Shown: in pieces, positions 24,609 through 33,532 of the stretch
Position numbering within the stretch: position 1 is the stretch's first letter
Layout of the letters: each line of letters opens with the position of its first letter
DNA from: Vulcanimicrobiota bacterium
Lineage (GTDB): Bacteria > Vulcanimicrobiota > Vulcanimicrobiia > Vulcanimicrobiales > Vulcanimicrobiaceae
NCBI GenBank assembly: GCA_027452165.1
Contig: DAIDGX010000009.1
Location: 1 to 64,000 of the forward strand
DNA length: 64,000 bases
Direction of reading: 5' to 3'
Notes under the pieces: generated by a model
Database searches by the model: none
Told to the model about the DNA's origin: nothing
What the model saw: only the letters and a program-made list of their open reading frames with translations
Translations under genes and position numbers: made by a program

Positions 24609-24682
24609 GCGGGTATGATGTAATGGTAGCCTGCGACCTTCCCAAGGTTGATGCGTGGGTTCGATTCCCACTACCCGCTCCA
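24609..24682 (+). tRNA. tRNA-Gly (anticodon CCC)
   Basis: The cloverleaf has acceptor GCGGGTA/TACCCGC, anticodon stem CGACC/GGTTG around loop TTCCCAA, T arm GTGGG/CCCAC and an encoded CCA. Loop positions 34-36 are CCC, reading GGG. It lies divergent to the DUF4239 gene. Confidence 0.94.
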
Positions 24683-24773
24683 CCCGGACCCGCTGCAACC
24701 GGCGGGACCGTAGGCGTATTTAAGACAATCGTGTTGCACTCGAGACGCGAACGCGCGCCGTCGAGTGCCGTAC

Positions 24774-24848
24774 GGCGACGTAGCCAAGTGGTAAGGCAGG
24801 GCTCTGCAAAAGCCCCATTCGGCAGTTCGAATCTGCCCGTCGCCTCCA
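24774..24848 (+). tRNA. tRNA-Cys (anticodon GCA)
   Basis: The cloverleaf has acceptor GGCGACG/CGTCGCC, anticodon stem GGGCT/AGCCC around loop CTGCAAA (anticodon GCA), T arm GGCAG/CTGCC and an encoded CCA. panE begins 17 bases after it, so they may share a transcript. Confidence 0.96.
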
Positions 24849-24864
24849 AGTTTTCCAAGCAGAT

Positions 24865-25815
24865 ATGCGAATAGCGGTAGTCGGCGCGGGCGCGATCGGT
24901 GGATTCCTCGCTGCGGCCCTGGCGCGAGGCGGTCACGATGTCGCGGTCGTCGCTCGCGGGGCGCATCTCGATGCAATCCGGCGCAAGGGCATCGAGCTCG
25001 TCGCGAGCGACTTCGGGCCGTTTTCCGTCCGCGTCGCCGCTGGCTCCGATCTGCGCGACCTCGGTGCCTTCGAGGTCGTCATCGCGACGTTCAAAGCCCA
25101 CCAGTGGCCGACGCTCATCGAGCAGTTGGCGCCGCTTTCAGGCAGCGCGACACGGATAGTCACCTTGCAAAACGGCGTTCCGTTTTGGTATGTGCGTACG
25201 CCGTGGCTAGAGCGCGTCGATCCCGGCGGGAAGATCGGCGCGCTCTTCGACGACACGCAGGCGCTCGGCGGGGTCGTGCATGTGTCGGGACACATCGTCG
25301 AGCCGGGACGCATCCATCAGAGCGGAGGCACACGGTACGTGCTGGGTTCGCCCGATGGGCGAATCGATGCCGGCGTCGATGCGCTCGTTGCGGCGATGCA
25401 GTTGGCCGGACTTCATGCCGAGCGCGACGAGGATGTGCGCGCGACGGTCTGGCTCAAGCTCGTCAATAACGTCGGACTCAATACGGTGAGCACGCTTTAC
25501 GAACGCACGATTCATGCAATGCTTTCCGACGCGCCCAGGCGTGCGGAGGTTCGCGCGCTGATGTGCGAGGCGCTTGAGGTCGGCCGCGCGCTGGGTGTCG
25601 TGCAGAATGTTGATGTCGAAACGCGCATTGCCTATGCCGAACGCTTGGGTGACGTTCGTACCTCGATGTTGCAAGATGCGCTCGCTGGCCGTCCGCTCGA
25701 ACTCGATCCAATCGTGGGAGCGGTGGTCGAGCTTGGTACGCGGCTGGGGGTCCCGGTGCCGCGGCTAAACGAGACGTACCACACGCTACGCGCACGCTAC
25801 GGGCCGGGCGCATGA
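24865..25815 (+). CDS. panE: 2-dehydropantoate 2-reductase
   Basis: The 316-residue protein starts with a Rossmann fold (MRIAVVGAGAIGGFLAAAL) for NADPH and continues with the ketopantoate reductase core: TLQNG near residue 100, then the Lys-Leu-Val-Asn-Asn active-site stretch (WLKLVNNVGLNTVST) and a helical C-terminal domain. It reduces 2-dehydropantoate to pantoate in coenzyme A synthesis. coaD, a later step of the same pathway, lies about 6 kb downstream on the same strand. The recG start overlaps its stop by four bases (ATGA). Members of this family can act on other 2-keto acids, so the substrate is inferred. Confidence 0.9.
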   Translation: MRIAVVGAGAIGGFLAAALARGGHDVAVVARGAHLDAIRRKGIELVASDFGPFSVRVAAGSDLRDLGAFEVVIATFKAHQWPTLIEQLAPLSGSATRIVTLQNGVPFWYVRTPWLERVDPGGKIGALFDDTQALGGVVHVSGHIVEPGRIHQSGGTRYVLGSPDGRIDAGVDALVAAMQLAGLHAERDEDVRATVWLKLVNNVGLNTVSTLYERTIHAMLSDAPRRAEVRALMCEALEVGRALGVVQNVDVETRIAYAERLGDVRTSMLQDALAGRPLELDPIVGAVVELGTRLGVPVPRLNETYHTLRARYGPGA

Positions 25816-27866
25816 CCGCGCTTGGCGATCTCGCCGGCGTCGGTCCCAAAAGCGTCGCGCTCTTTCGCGAGCTCGGAATCACGACCGACCGCGAACTTTT
25901 GGATTATCTCCCATTTCGTTACGACGACTTGCGGTTTCCGACGCCGTCGTCGCGCCTAGGTTCGACGGGCGGCGCTGAAGAGAATGCCGTCGGCGTGATC
26001 GAGCATATACGGGAGCGGCGCGTGCGTGGGCTCGAGATCGTCGAGGCGCGCTTGCGTGACGACCACGGCGTCTTCGTCGCGAAATGGATCGGACGCAATC
26101 GCTACGTGTACGGGCGCTTTCGAGCGGGGATGCGCCTGTTCGTGCGCGGACGTGTCGAGCGTACGCTCGCTGGGCCGAGCATCAACGTCACCCATTACGC
26201 GCAACTCGGCGACGACGAAACCTATCATGGCGAGATGGTGCCGATCTATCGTGCGAGCAAAGAACTGACGACGCGCAAGATCGCCGCGGTGGTGGAGAAG
26301 AACCTGCCGGCGCTGCTCGCGCTCGTGGATGAGGATCCGCTGCCGCAGGCGCTGCGGGAACGAAAAGGGTATCCGGCGCTGCGCGAGGCGTACCGTGCCG
26401 TCCACGCGCCGCGTGCGCCCGAGGAGGCCGAACGCGCCCGCGAGAGTTTCATCTTTACCGAATTTCTCGCGCTCGCGACCGCCGCGCACCTGCGTCGCCT
26501 GGAGCGCGAGTCGGCGCACGACGCTCGCGCGCTCGCGGTTCCACCGGGTTTGCTCGATGCGTTTCAAGCGGCATTACCCTTCGCGCTGACCGGAGCGCAG
26601 CGGCGCGCGATCGCGGAGATTTGGGACGACATGACGCGTGATGTCCCGATGAACCGGCTCTTGCAAGGCGATGTCGGAAGCGGAAAGACGTTGGTTGCGG
26701 CGGCCGCCATCGTGCTTTGTGCCCAAAACGGCCTTCAAGCCGCCCTGATGGCGCCGACAGAGATCCTCGCGGCGCAGCATGCGAGCAAGCTTGCGCCGCT
26801 CTTGATGCCGTTCGGCATCGCGGTCGAAGCCGTGTTCGGGAGTCAGAGCGCACGTTCGCGCGCCTCAGCGCTTGATCGCCTCTCAAGCGGCGAAGCAGCG
26901 TGCGCCGTCGGAACGCACGCATTGCTCACCGAGGGCGTGGATTTCGCGCGCCTAGGCCTCGCGATCATCGACGAACAGCACCGCTTCGGCGTCGAGCAGC
27001 GTGCACGTTTGCGCGCGAAGGGCAGCGCCCCGCACACGTTGCACATGACGGCCACGCCGATTCCGCGGACCCTTGCGCAGTCGGTCTATGCTGACCTCGA
27101 TTGCTCGGTTATCGACGAGGTTCCGCCCGGCCGCACGCCGATCGAGACCTATGCGGTGCGCACGAGCCGTCTCGAACGAGTCTATGCCTTCGTACGGGAG
27201 AACGTCGTGCGCGGGCACCAGGCCTACGTTGTGGCACCTGCTATAGACGACGACGGCGAGAGCACGCTCACGAGCGTCGTTGCCGAGGCCGAGCGCTTGA
27301 AAAACCAGGTGCTGCCGGACCTACGTATCGGCCTGCTTCATGGGCGTTTGAGCGCGCGAGAGAAGGACGAGGTCATGGGGCGCTTTGCTCGCGGCGAGAT
27401 CGATGTACTCTTGGCGACGACGGTCGTTGAGGTGGGCGTCGATGTGCCGAACGCGAGCGTGATGGTGGTGCTGGATGCCCACCGCTACGGCCTCGCGCAA
27501 CTCCACCAACTGCGCGGCCGCGTCGGGCGCGGCGCGGCAAAGTCGTACTGCGTGCTGGTCTATCCCGACGACGCGGGCGCAAGCGAGCGCCTTGCGATCC
27601 TCACCGAATCGACCGACGGCTTTCGCATTGCGGAGGAGGACCTGCGGATCCGCGGTGCCGGTGAGTTTGCCGGCACGGCGCAATCCGGCGCGGCGGACCT
27701 GTGGATCGCCGATCTGGTGCGCGATATCGACGTCTATCGCGACGCGCAGCGGGAGGCAGCGCAGATTCTCGCCGGAGACCCGGACCTGCGCCGCCCGGAG
27801 CACCGCGGGTTGCACGCCATGCTCGCGCGCCGGCCCTCGACGCGCTCGTTGGTCCTTTCTTCCTAG
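25812..27866 (+). CDS. recG: ATP-dependent DNA helicase RecG
   Basis: The 684-residue protein shows the RecG order: an N-terminal helix-hairpin segment (GVGPKSVALFRELGI) and OB-type wedge domain (residues about 1-250), then the superfamily 2 helicase core with Walker A GDVGSGKTLVA, the RecG-type DEQH box in IIDEQHRFG, motif III TATPIPRTLAQ, and motif VI in HQLRGRVGRG. RecG remodels stalled replication forks and branched DNA. The length is normal. Translation is coupled to panE by ATGA. The M16 protease gene follows after 74 bases with its own strong ribosome site. Confidence 0.96.
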   Translation: MTALGDLAGVGPKSVALFRELGITTDRELLDYLPFRYDDLRFPTPSSRLGSTGGAEENAVGVIEHIRERRVRGLEIVEARLRDDHGVFVAKWIGRNRYVYGRFRAGMRLFVRGRVERTLAGPSINVTHYAQLGDDETYHGEMVPIYRASKELTTRKIAAVVEKNLPALLALVDEDPLPQALRERKGYPALREAYRAVHAPRAPEEAERARESFIFTEFLALATAAHLRRLERESAHDARALAVPPGLLDAFQAALPFALTGAQRRAIAEIWDDMTRDVPMNRLLQGDVGSGKTLVAAAAIVLCAQNGLQAALMAPTEILAAQHASKLAPLLMPFGIAVEAVFGSQSARSRASALDRLSSGEAACAVGTHALLTEGVDFARLGLAIIDEQHRFGVEQRARLRAKGSAPHTLHMTATPIPRTLAQSVYADLDCSVIDEVPPGRTPIETYAVRTSRLERVYAFVRENVVRGHQAYVVAPAIDDDGESTLTSVVAEAERLKNQVLPDLRIGLLHGRLSAREKDEVMGRFARGEIDVLLATTVVEVGVDVPNASVMVVLDAHRYGLAQLHQLRGRVGRGAAKSYCVLVYPDDAGASERLAILTESTDGFRIAEEDLRIRGAGEFAGTAQSGAADLWIADLVRDIDVYRDAQREAAQILAGDPDLRRPEHRGLHAMLARRPSTRSLVLSS

Positions 27867-27940
27867 AGGGCTCGCGCTCGGCGTCTCAAAACTCCCTCGG
27901 GTTCGGCGCCGCTCGGCGTCATTGCTCTAAGGAGGTCTCT

Positions 27941-30607
27941 TTGCGTTTCATCCGTCTTGCGGCACCGGCGTTCGCGCTGTGCGCCGCAGTACTCTTCGCC
28001 GTAGCGCCGGCGTACGCGCAGAGCGGGGTTACCGTTACTCGCGCGACGCTCGCAAACGGCATGCGCGTCGTCGTCGTGCGCGATACGCTCGCGCCGGTCG
28101 TCACGACGATGCTCAACTATGAAGTCGGCTCCGACGAAGAATCGATCGACGGCGAGGCTCACGCGCTCGAACACATGATGTTCCGTGGCAGCAAGTCGCT
28201 TTCGTCGTCGCAACTGATGGACGCGATCAGCATCACCGGCGGCGCATTCGATGCGGATACGCAGGATGCGGTTACGCAGTACTTTTTTACGGTGCCGTCG
28301 CAGTATCTGGATATCGCCCTGCACGCCGAACGCTCGCGCGCGACCGGATTGTCGCTTGCGACCGCGCAGTGGAATCAGGAGCGCGGAGCGATCACCCAAG
28401 AGGTGACGCAGGACAATAGCAATGCGCTCTACCGCCTCTTCACGAAGATGCTCAATCGTACGCTCGGCGGTACGCCGTATGCAAAGAACGGCCTCGGTAC
28501 CGTGTACGGTTTTGCACATCAGGTGACGATGCCGCGCCTGCGCAAGTTTTACAGCGAGTGGTATCATCCGAACAATGCCGTGTACGTCATCGTCGGCGAC
28601 GTTAACGCCAAGCAGACGATCGCTAAAGTAAAACGCCTTTTCGGCAGCATCCCCGCGGCTAAACTCCCGGCGCGACCCGCCGTAAAGCTAGCCCCGATGC
28701 AATCGAAGGTCTATCGCGACACATCGGACCAGCCATATACCGCCGTGATGCTCGGCTACCGCATGCCCGGATATTCGAGCCGTGACTATGCAGCCTCTCA
28801 GATCCTCAGCGACGTGCTCAATAGCCCGCGAAGCAATCTCTATAACTTAGTTGCAACCGGCAAAGCGCTCGGCGTCGGCGTGCAACCGCAGACGTTCCAA
28901 CAGGCAGGGCTCGGCCTTGTCATCGCGTTCGTCCCGGTGACGACGAAACCCGAGACGATCGATCAAGCGATGCGTGCCGTGATCGACGGCTATCGCAAAA
29001 CCGGAGTTCCCGCCGATCTCGTTGCCGCAGCGAAACGCCGTGAGATCGCACAGCTCGCCTTCAACGCGAATTCGATCGAAGGGCTCGCCTTTGAGTGGAG
29101 TCAAGCCGTTGCGGTGCAGGGCCTCTCGTCGCCTGATGCGATGAAGGCCGCATTCGAGCGCGTGACCACTGCCGATGTGAATCGCGTACTGCGCACGTAT
29201 TTGGACAACGACCACGTCGTCGCGGCGTACGCCGTACCGAAAAACACGGGAGCAGTAAACGCGGGCTCGGGCTCGATGGCCAAAGAGAACAACCTGATTC
29301 CGCCGAGCAAGCATCAACCGCTTCCGGCGTGGGCGAACTCGGTGCTCGCGCATCTGCATGTGCCGAACAAAACGCTCGCCCCGGTCTCGATGACGCTGCC
29401 GAATGGCGTGCGCCTCATCGTGCAACGCGAGACGATCTCGCCGACCGTGGTCGTTTCGGGTCAGATTGAGAACAATCCGTTCGTTCAGGAACCGGCGGCG
29501 CAGCGCGGCGTCAACGATCTCACCACCGCTCTCTTCCCGTTCGGTACCAGCACCTATGGGCGTCTTGCGTATCAGGCGCAACTTGATAAGATCGCCGCGA
29601 CGGTCAACGCCGGTACGAGCTTCGGGCTGCAGGTGCTCGCAAAGAACTTCGACCGAGGCGTGCAACTGCTTGCCGACGACGAACTGCATCCGGCATTTAG
29701 CCCACAGAGCTTTGCCATCGTCAAGATGCAACAAGTCGGTGCGATGAAGGGCGAGATGACCTCTCCCGATTACCTCGCACGCGTTGCATTGAATGACGCG
29801 CTCTATCCACTCGGCGATCCGATGCGAAATTTCGCAACGGTGAGCACCGTCAGTTCGCTCACACTCGCCGACGTCAAGCAGTGGTATGCGACGGCGTATC
29901 GCCCCGATCTCACCTCAATCGTGGTGATCGGCGACGTGACGCCACAGCAAGCGCGTGCGGTCTTCACCAAGTACTTCGGCTCGTGGCGCGCAGAGGGACC
30001 GAAGCCCACCGTCTTCCCGCCGCCCGTGGCGCTCAACGCTCCCGCGCAGGTGGTTGTGCCGGCGCAGGGCCGCGTGCAATCCTCGGTGCAACTCGTCGAG
30101 CTCGCTAACGTCCATCGCAAGGACGCGGCATGGGCGCCGCTGCAACTCGCGAACACCGCGCTGACCGGCGGCTTCTACTCGTCGATCCTGTACCACGATC
30201 TGCGTGAAGTGCACGGCTATGCGTACGCGGTCGGCAGCCATCTGAACGCTGGCAGGGTGCGCTCCACCTTTGCCGTCGAGTATGCATGCGATCCGCAGAA
30301 CATCGTTCCCGCGGAAGACCTGGTACTCGCCGATTTGCGCGAACTGCAGGCACATCCGCTCTCGAACGAGGCGTTGCTGCGCGCGAAGGCTCTGTTGCTC
30401 GGCGACGTGCCGATCCGCCAGGCCAGCTACGACGGGGTCACCTCGCTGCTGCTCGGCTATGCAGCCGACGGGCTACCGCTCGATCAGTACGAGACCGATG
30501 CGCAGGCCTTCCTGAATGCGACGCCCGCGACCGTGCAGGCCGCCTTCGCGAAGTACGTGCGCCCGCAGAGCTTCGTCCGCGTGGTCACGGGACCGGGGCC
30601 GAAGTAG
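27941..30607 (+). CDS. Secreted M16-family zinc metalloprotease (pitrilysin/PqqL-like)
   Basis: The TTG at 27941 is the likely start: AAGGAGGT lies 6 bases upstream and the product begins with a signal peptide (LRFIRLAAPAFALCAAVL, cleavage near AYAQ). The 888-residue protein has two M16 halves. The first holds the inverted zinc motif HxxEH (HALEH in GEAHALEHMMFRG) and the distal Glu in RGAITQEVTQ. The second lacks the zinc site but keeps the Arg/Tyr pair in LREVHGYAYAVGS, as in fused single-chain M16 peptidases. It would cleave peptides in the periplasm or outside the cell. It follows recG and precedes the HAD gene by two bases. Confidence 0.93.
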   Translation: MRFIRLAAPAFALCAAVLFAVAPAYAQSGVTVTRATLANGMRVVVVRDTLAPVVTTMLNYEVGSDEESIDGEAHALEHMMFRGSKSLSSSQLMDAISITGGAFDADTQDAVTQYFFTVPSQYLDIALHAERSRATGLSLATAQWNQERGAITQEVTQDNSNALYRLFTKMLNRTLGGTPYAKNGLGTVYGFAHQVTMPRLRKFYSEWYHPNNAVYVIVGDVNAKQTIAKVKRLFGSIPAAKLPARPAVKLAPMQSKVYRDTSDQPYTAVMLGYRMPGYSSRDYAASQILSDVLNSPRSNLYNLVATGKALGVGVQPQTFQQAGLGLVIAFVPVTTKPETIDQAMRAVIDGYRKTGVPADLVAAAKRREIAQLAFNANSIEGLAFEWSQAVAVQGLSSPDAMKAAFERVTTADVNRVLRTYLDNDHVVAAYAVPKNTGAVNAGSGSMAKENNLIPPSKHQPLPAWANSVLAHLHVPNKTLAPVSMTLPNGVRLIVQRETISPTVVVSGQIENNPFVQEPAAQRGVNDLTTALFPFGTSTYGRLAYQAQLDKIAATVNAGTSFGLQVLAKNFDRGVQLLADDELHPAFSPQSFAIVKMQQVGAMKGEMTSPDYLARVALNDALYPLGDPMRNFATVSTVSSLTLADVKQWYATAYRPDLTSIVVIGDVTPQQARAVFTKYFGSWRAEGPKPTVFPPPVALNAPAQVVVPAQGRVQSSVQLVELANVHRKDAAWAPLQLANTALTGGFYSSILYHDLREVHGYAYAVGSHLNAGRVRSTFAVEYACDPQNIVPAEDLVLADLRELQAHPLSNEALLRAKALLLGDVPIRQASYDGVTSLLLGYAADGLPLDQYETDAQAFLNATPATVQAAFAKYVRPQSFVRVVTGPGPK

Positions 30608-30609
30608 CG

Positions 30610-31299
30610 GTGGGCTTCGCGGTCGGGTTCGATATCGATCATACGCTTGCGATCGACAACAAACTCGAGCGCGTCGCGCTGCTCCATCTGCTCGATCGTA
30701 TCGTTGCCGAGGGCGGGCATGCCCTCGGCACGTTGCAGCACGAGACGGAGGCGATCGATGCCCTCCTCGCGCACCAGCGCGAGGGTGGAAGCTCGATCGA
30801 CGATGCCGTCGCGCGCTTTGCGAAGGAGCGAGGCGGCCGGACGCCCGAGGCATATGCCGAGGGCTTCCGGCGCCTCTGCCTGCGTATGGCGGAAACGTTC
30901 ATCGTTGCCGATCCGGAGGCCAAGCACACGATCGATCGCCTCCACGCCCGCGGTGTGCCGATCGGCGTGCTGAGCAACGGGTGGAATCCGCTGCAGACGG
31001 CGAAAGCCCGCCGCGCGGGGTTCATGGGAACGGTCCTCGCAAGCGGGGACATCGGCGCGCGCAAACCGGAACCGGAGGCCTTCGCGGCGCTTTGCCGTAG
31101 CCTCGGGGTCGAGCCGGAACAGTGTTTCTACGTCGGCGACGATCCGGCCGCCGACGTGATGGGCGCGATGCGCGCCGGTCTCCAGGCCGTCTGGCTCGAT
31201 AACGAAGGGCGCCGTTACCCGGCCGATCTGCCGCCCCCGCATCACACCATTCGCTCGCTGCGCGACGTGCTCGACCTCGTTCCGGCGGCGGTCTCGTGA
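30610..31299 (+). CDS. HAD-family hydrolase
   Basis: The GTG at 30610 follows the protease stop closely and opens directly on the HAD nucleophile motif GFDIDHTL (Asp-x-Asp). Motif II is GVLSNG, the motif-III Lys is in GARKPEPEAF and motif IV is VGDDPAADVMGA, all in order. The protein of 229 residues is a typical small phosphatase with a helical cap; the substrate is unknown. It overlaps rsmD by GTGA. A longer open frame upstream lies inside the protease gene and is not used. Confidence 0.88.
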   Translation: MGFAVGFDIDHTLAIDNKLERVALLHLLDRIVAEGGHALGTLQHETEAIDALLAHQREGGSSIDDAVARFAKERGGRTPEAYAEGFRRLCLRMAETFIVADPEAKHTIDRLHARGVPIGVLSNGWNPLQTAKARRAGFMGTVLASGDIGARKPEPEAFAALCRSLGVEPEQCFYVGDDPAADVMGAMRAGLQAVWLDNEGRRYPADLPPPHHTIRSLRDVLDLVPAAVS

Positions 31300-31847
31300 G
31301 CCCGAAGATCACCGGCGGAAGTCTCGGGAGCCGAAAGTTGAAATCACCCAAAGGTACGAACGTCCGGCCCACGCCCGGTCGCGTGAAAGAGTCGCTCTTC
31401 TCGATCCTGATGCATCGGATCGAGGGTGCGGCCGTGCTCGATCTCTTTGCCGGTACCGGCGCGATCGGCTTCGAGGCGGCGTCGCGTGGTGCGACGCGCG
31501 TGGTTAGCGTCGAGGCACACCGCGAGACGGCGCAGGCGATTGAAGAAGCGGTAGCCGACCTCGGGCTGGGCGATCGCGTCGGCGTGATGGCGGCGCCGGC
31601 CGAGCGCGCGCTCTACCGGATCGAAGGTCCGTTCGACATCGTGTATATGGACCCGCCGTATGCGAACGAGGTGCCGCTCCAGCTCTTCCGGCTGATGCTC
31701 GAGCGCAAGCTCCTGGCACCCGACGCGCTCGTGATCTACGAGCACGCGGCGAAGCGAATTCTCCCGGATATACCGGGGTATCGCTCGACGCGCGAAGAAG
31801 TCTATGGCGATGTTGCGTTGGCGTTCTTTACGCCCGAAGGCGCGTGA
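31296..31847 (+). CDS. rsmD: 16S rRNA (guanine966-N2)-methyltransferase RsmD
   Basis: The protein has the RsmD signature KITGGSLGSRKLKSP at the start, the SAM-binding loop LDLFAGTGAIGFEAASRG and the catalytic motif DPPY (VYMDPPYANE). It methylates N2 of G966 in 16S rRNA. The start GTG 31296 overlaps the HAD stop and its own stop overlaps coaD by four bases. The rsmD-coaD order is a common arrangement in bacteria, which supports both calls. Confidence 0.95.
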   Translation: MSPKITGGSLGSRKLKSPKGTNVRPTPGRVKESLFSILMHRIEGAAVLDLFAGTGAIGFEAASRGATRVVSVEAHRETAQAIEEAVADLGLGDRVGVMAAPAERALYRIEGPFDIVYMDPPYANEVPLQLFRLMLERKLLAPDALVIYEHAAKRILPDIPGYRSTREEVYGDVALAFFTPEGA

Positions 31848-32359
31848 GTAGCGGTTTGCGTCCACAGGGTTCGCGCGCGATCTACCCGGGATCGTTCGAT
31901 CCGCTCACGAACGGTCATCTCGACGTCATCGAACGCGCCGCGGGTGTATTCGATGAGTTGATCGTCGCAATTGTCGTCAATCCACAAAAGCGTAATCCGA
32001 TGTTCACGCTTGGAGAGCGGGAGAAGATGCTTGCCCGCTGCGTCGAGCATCTGCCGAACGTTCGTGTGGAGCCGTTTCGCGGCTTGCTCGCCGATTACGT
32101 GCGCGCCATTGACGCGGATGTCATCGTCAAGGGCTTGCGAGTCGTTTCCGATTTCGAGAGCGAGATGTCAACCGCGCTCATGAACCGTTCGCTTAGCAAC
32201 GTCGATACGCTCTTTCTGATGTCGGATGCCAAGTATTCGTTCGTCAGTTCGAGCCTCGTCAAAGAAGTCTCGTTTCTGGGCGGCGATGTCGCGCCGTTCG
32301 TCCCGGCTCCCGTACTCGAGGTCATGACCTCAAAACGCTCTGCTCTCAAAGGCTCGTAA
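31844..32359 (+). CDS. coaD: Phosphopantetheine adenylyltransferase CoaD
   Basis: The 171-residue protein shows YPGSFDPLTNGHLDVIERA, with the nucleotidyltransferase TxGH motif, and the C-terminal adenylate segment VSSSLVKEVS. It joins ATP and 4'-phosphopantetheine to dephospho-CoA, the penultimate step of CoA synthesis. The first ten residues are longer than usual. The start is GTG 31844, overlapping rsmD. It is followed after 12 bases by a coiled-coil protein. Confidence 0.95.
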   Translation: MSSGLRPQGSRAIYPGSFDPLTNGHLDVIERAAGVFDELIVAIVVNPQKRNPMFTLGEREKMLARCVEHLPNVRVEPFRGLLADYVRAIDADVIVKGLRVVSDFESEMSTALMNRSLSNVDTLFLMSDAKYSFVSSSLVKEVSFLGGDVAPFVPAPVLEVMTSKRSALKGS

Positions 32360-32371
32360 CGGAGGTACTCC

Positions 32372-32938
32372 ATGTCGGTCGATCGCGTATTGGACAAGCT
32401 CGAAGCCTATGTGCGTGAGGGCACGTGGCTGCCCGCTGGCTACCGCATCCTCTCCGAAGAGCGCTTGCTCGAGTTCGTCGAAAAGATTCGCTCGACGCTT
32501 CCCGAGGAAGTCGGTCGCGCAAAGATCATCGCAAAAGATCAAGACCGCGTCTTACGCGCCGCGCAAGAAAAGGCGCAGGCGATTGTCGAGCAAGCAGCGA
32601 CCGTGCACGAAGAGCTCGTCGATCACAACGAGGTTGTGCAGCGTGCGCGAACCACAGCCGAGCGCGTATTGCAAGACGCCGAAGAACGTGCGCGGAAGAT
32701 TCGTGCCGGGGCCGACGAGTACGCGGCTGGAGTCCTCGCCGAAATGGAAGCGCGTCTCGCAAGCGCCCTCGGGTCGGTCCAGAAGGGCCGCGCGGCGCTC
32801 GCGAACGCTCCGCGACCATCGACGTCGCCGGCCAACGTGGCACTAGCCGAGGCGGCCGCCAAGAGCAAACGCGCCGCCTTTGATATCCAGGCGCCCGATG
32901 AAACCGCGGCGCTCGAATCGGTCGCAGTCGAAATCTAA
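32372..32938 (+). CDS. Coiled-coil protein of unknown function linked to coaD
   Basis: The 188-residue protein starts at ATG 32372 with GGAGG 8 bases upstream. Residues about 40-150 form a long, heptad-like helix rich in Ala, Glu, Arg and Lys (for example ERVLQDAEERARKIRAGADE), similar in style to DivIVA or ATP synthase b-subunit stalks, but no family is certain. The N-terminal 40 residues (VDRVLDKLEAYVREGTWLPAGYRILSEERLLEF begins here) may be a small globular cap. There is no signal peptide or membrane helix. The gene ends the panE-to-coaD run. Confidence 0.7.
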   Translation: MSVDRVLDKLEAYVREGTWLPAGYRILSEERLLEFVEKIRSTLPEEVGRAKIIAKDQDRVLRAAQEKAQAIVEQAATVHEELVDHNEVVQRARTTAERVLQDAEERARKIRAGADEYAAGVLAEMEARLASALGSVQKGRAALANAPRPSTSPANVALAEAAAKSKRAAFDIQAPDETAALESVAVEI

Positions 32939-32948
32939 GAGGAGACGT

Positions 32949-33491
32949 TCAGCGCGGCGTGATGCGCACAACGCAAACGCGCGCACCCGGCTCGGCGACG
33001 ATCTCGATGCGCTCGACCGAATCGAGGTAGACGGTCTCCCCCGCAACGCACGCGACGGAATCGACGCGTGCGTTGCCCTGTGCGAGATACACGAAGACAA
33101 GCTCGTCATCGTCGACGAGAAAGACGCTGCGACCGTTCACGATCTCTACGTCGTGCATGAAGGCATCGCGCGCCGTCATCACGTTGAAGTCTCGAGCCGG
33201 TCCAGCCGCGATCCGGCACGTCACCGAGTCCTCGCCGCGAAATATAAACGGCGTTAGCGGCGTGAGCGCGAACGACGATGCGTTGCACGTGAGCTCGACT
33301 GATCCGTCGAGCGCGACGATGGTGCGGTCGTAGCCGGAGAAGTCGGAGAAGGGCCCGTCGCGGTCGATCGTCGCAACGGACAAGCGCCAGAGCGGGGGTG
33401 TCCCCGCCTCCGCTGCAATCTCATGCGTAACGCCGCCGCCGTTCTTCCACGGCATCGTCCGATACGCCGTAACCGGCACGTGCTCGATCAT
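32949..33491 (-). CDS. HutD/Ves-family cupin protein
   Basis: The 180-residue protein matches the HutD family: TMPWKNGGGVTHEIAAE near the start, then WRLSVATIDRDGPFSDFSGYDRTI, and a beta-rich body with LAQGNARVDSV. Family members are double-stranded beta-helix proteins, some placed in histidine degradation clusters; their biochemical role is poorly defined. No hut genes are near, so I do not assign it to that pathway. The stop lies 10 bases from the coiled-coil gene end on the other strand. The Crp-like regulator lies just upstream. Confidence 0.85.
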   Translation of the reverse strand: MIEHVPVTAYRTMPWKNGGGVTHEIAAEAGTPPLWRLSVATIDRDGPFSDFSGYDRTIVALDGSVELTCNASSFALTPLTPFIFRGEDSVTCRIAAGPARDFNVMTARDAFMHDVEIVNGRSVFLVDDDELVFVYLAQGNARVDSVACVAGETVYLDSVERIEIVAEPGARVCVVRITPR

Positions 33492-33502
33492 TCGACCGCA
33501 TC

Positions 33503-33524
33503 GTGCGAAGCCTCAGCTTCGCAC
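33503..33524. repeat. Inverted repeat with GCTTCGCA/TGCGAAGC arms
   Basis: Nine-base perfect arms (33503-33511 and 33516-33524) with a four-base loop lie between the regulator and hutD genes. The core arm matches that at 18160-18178. There is no T run, so a REP-type element is as likely as a terminator. Confidence 0.5.
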
Positions 33525-33532
33525 ACCAAGAG

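Noticed and set aside
19100-24850. tRNA-rich stretch as a genomic island
   Set aside because: No integrase, transposase or repeated tRNA 3' end was found, and the genes between look like ordinary chromosome genes.
28847-29734. Open frame (295 codons) antisense to the M16 protease
   Set aside because: The sense strand has conserved protease motifs throughout, and the antisense product looks like reversed-codon composition.
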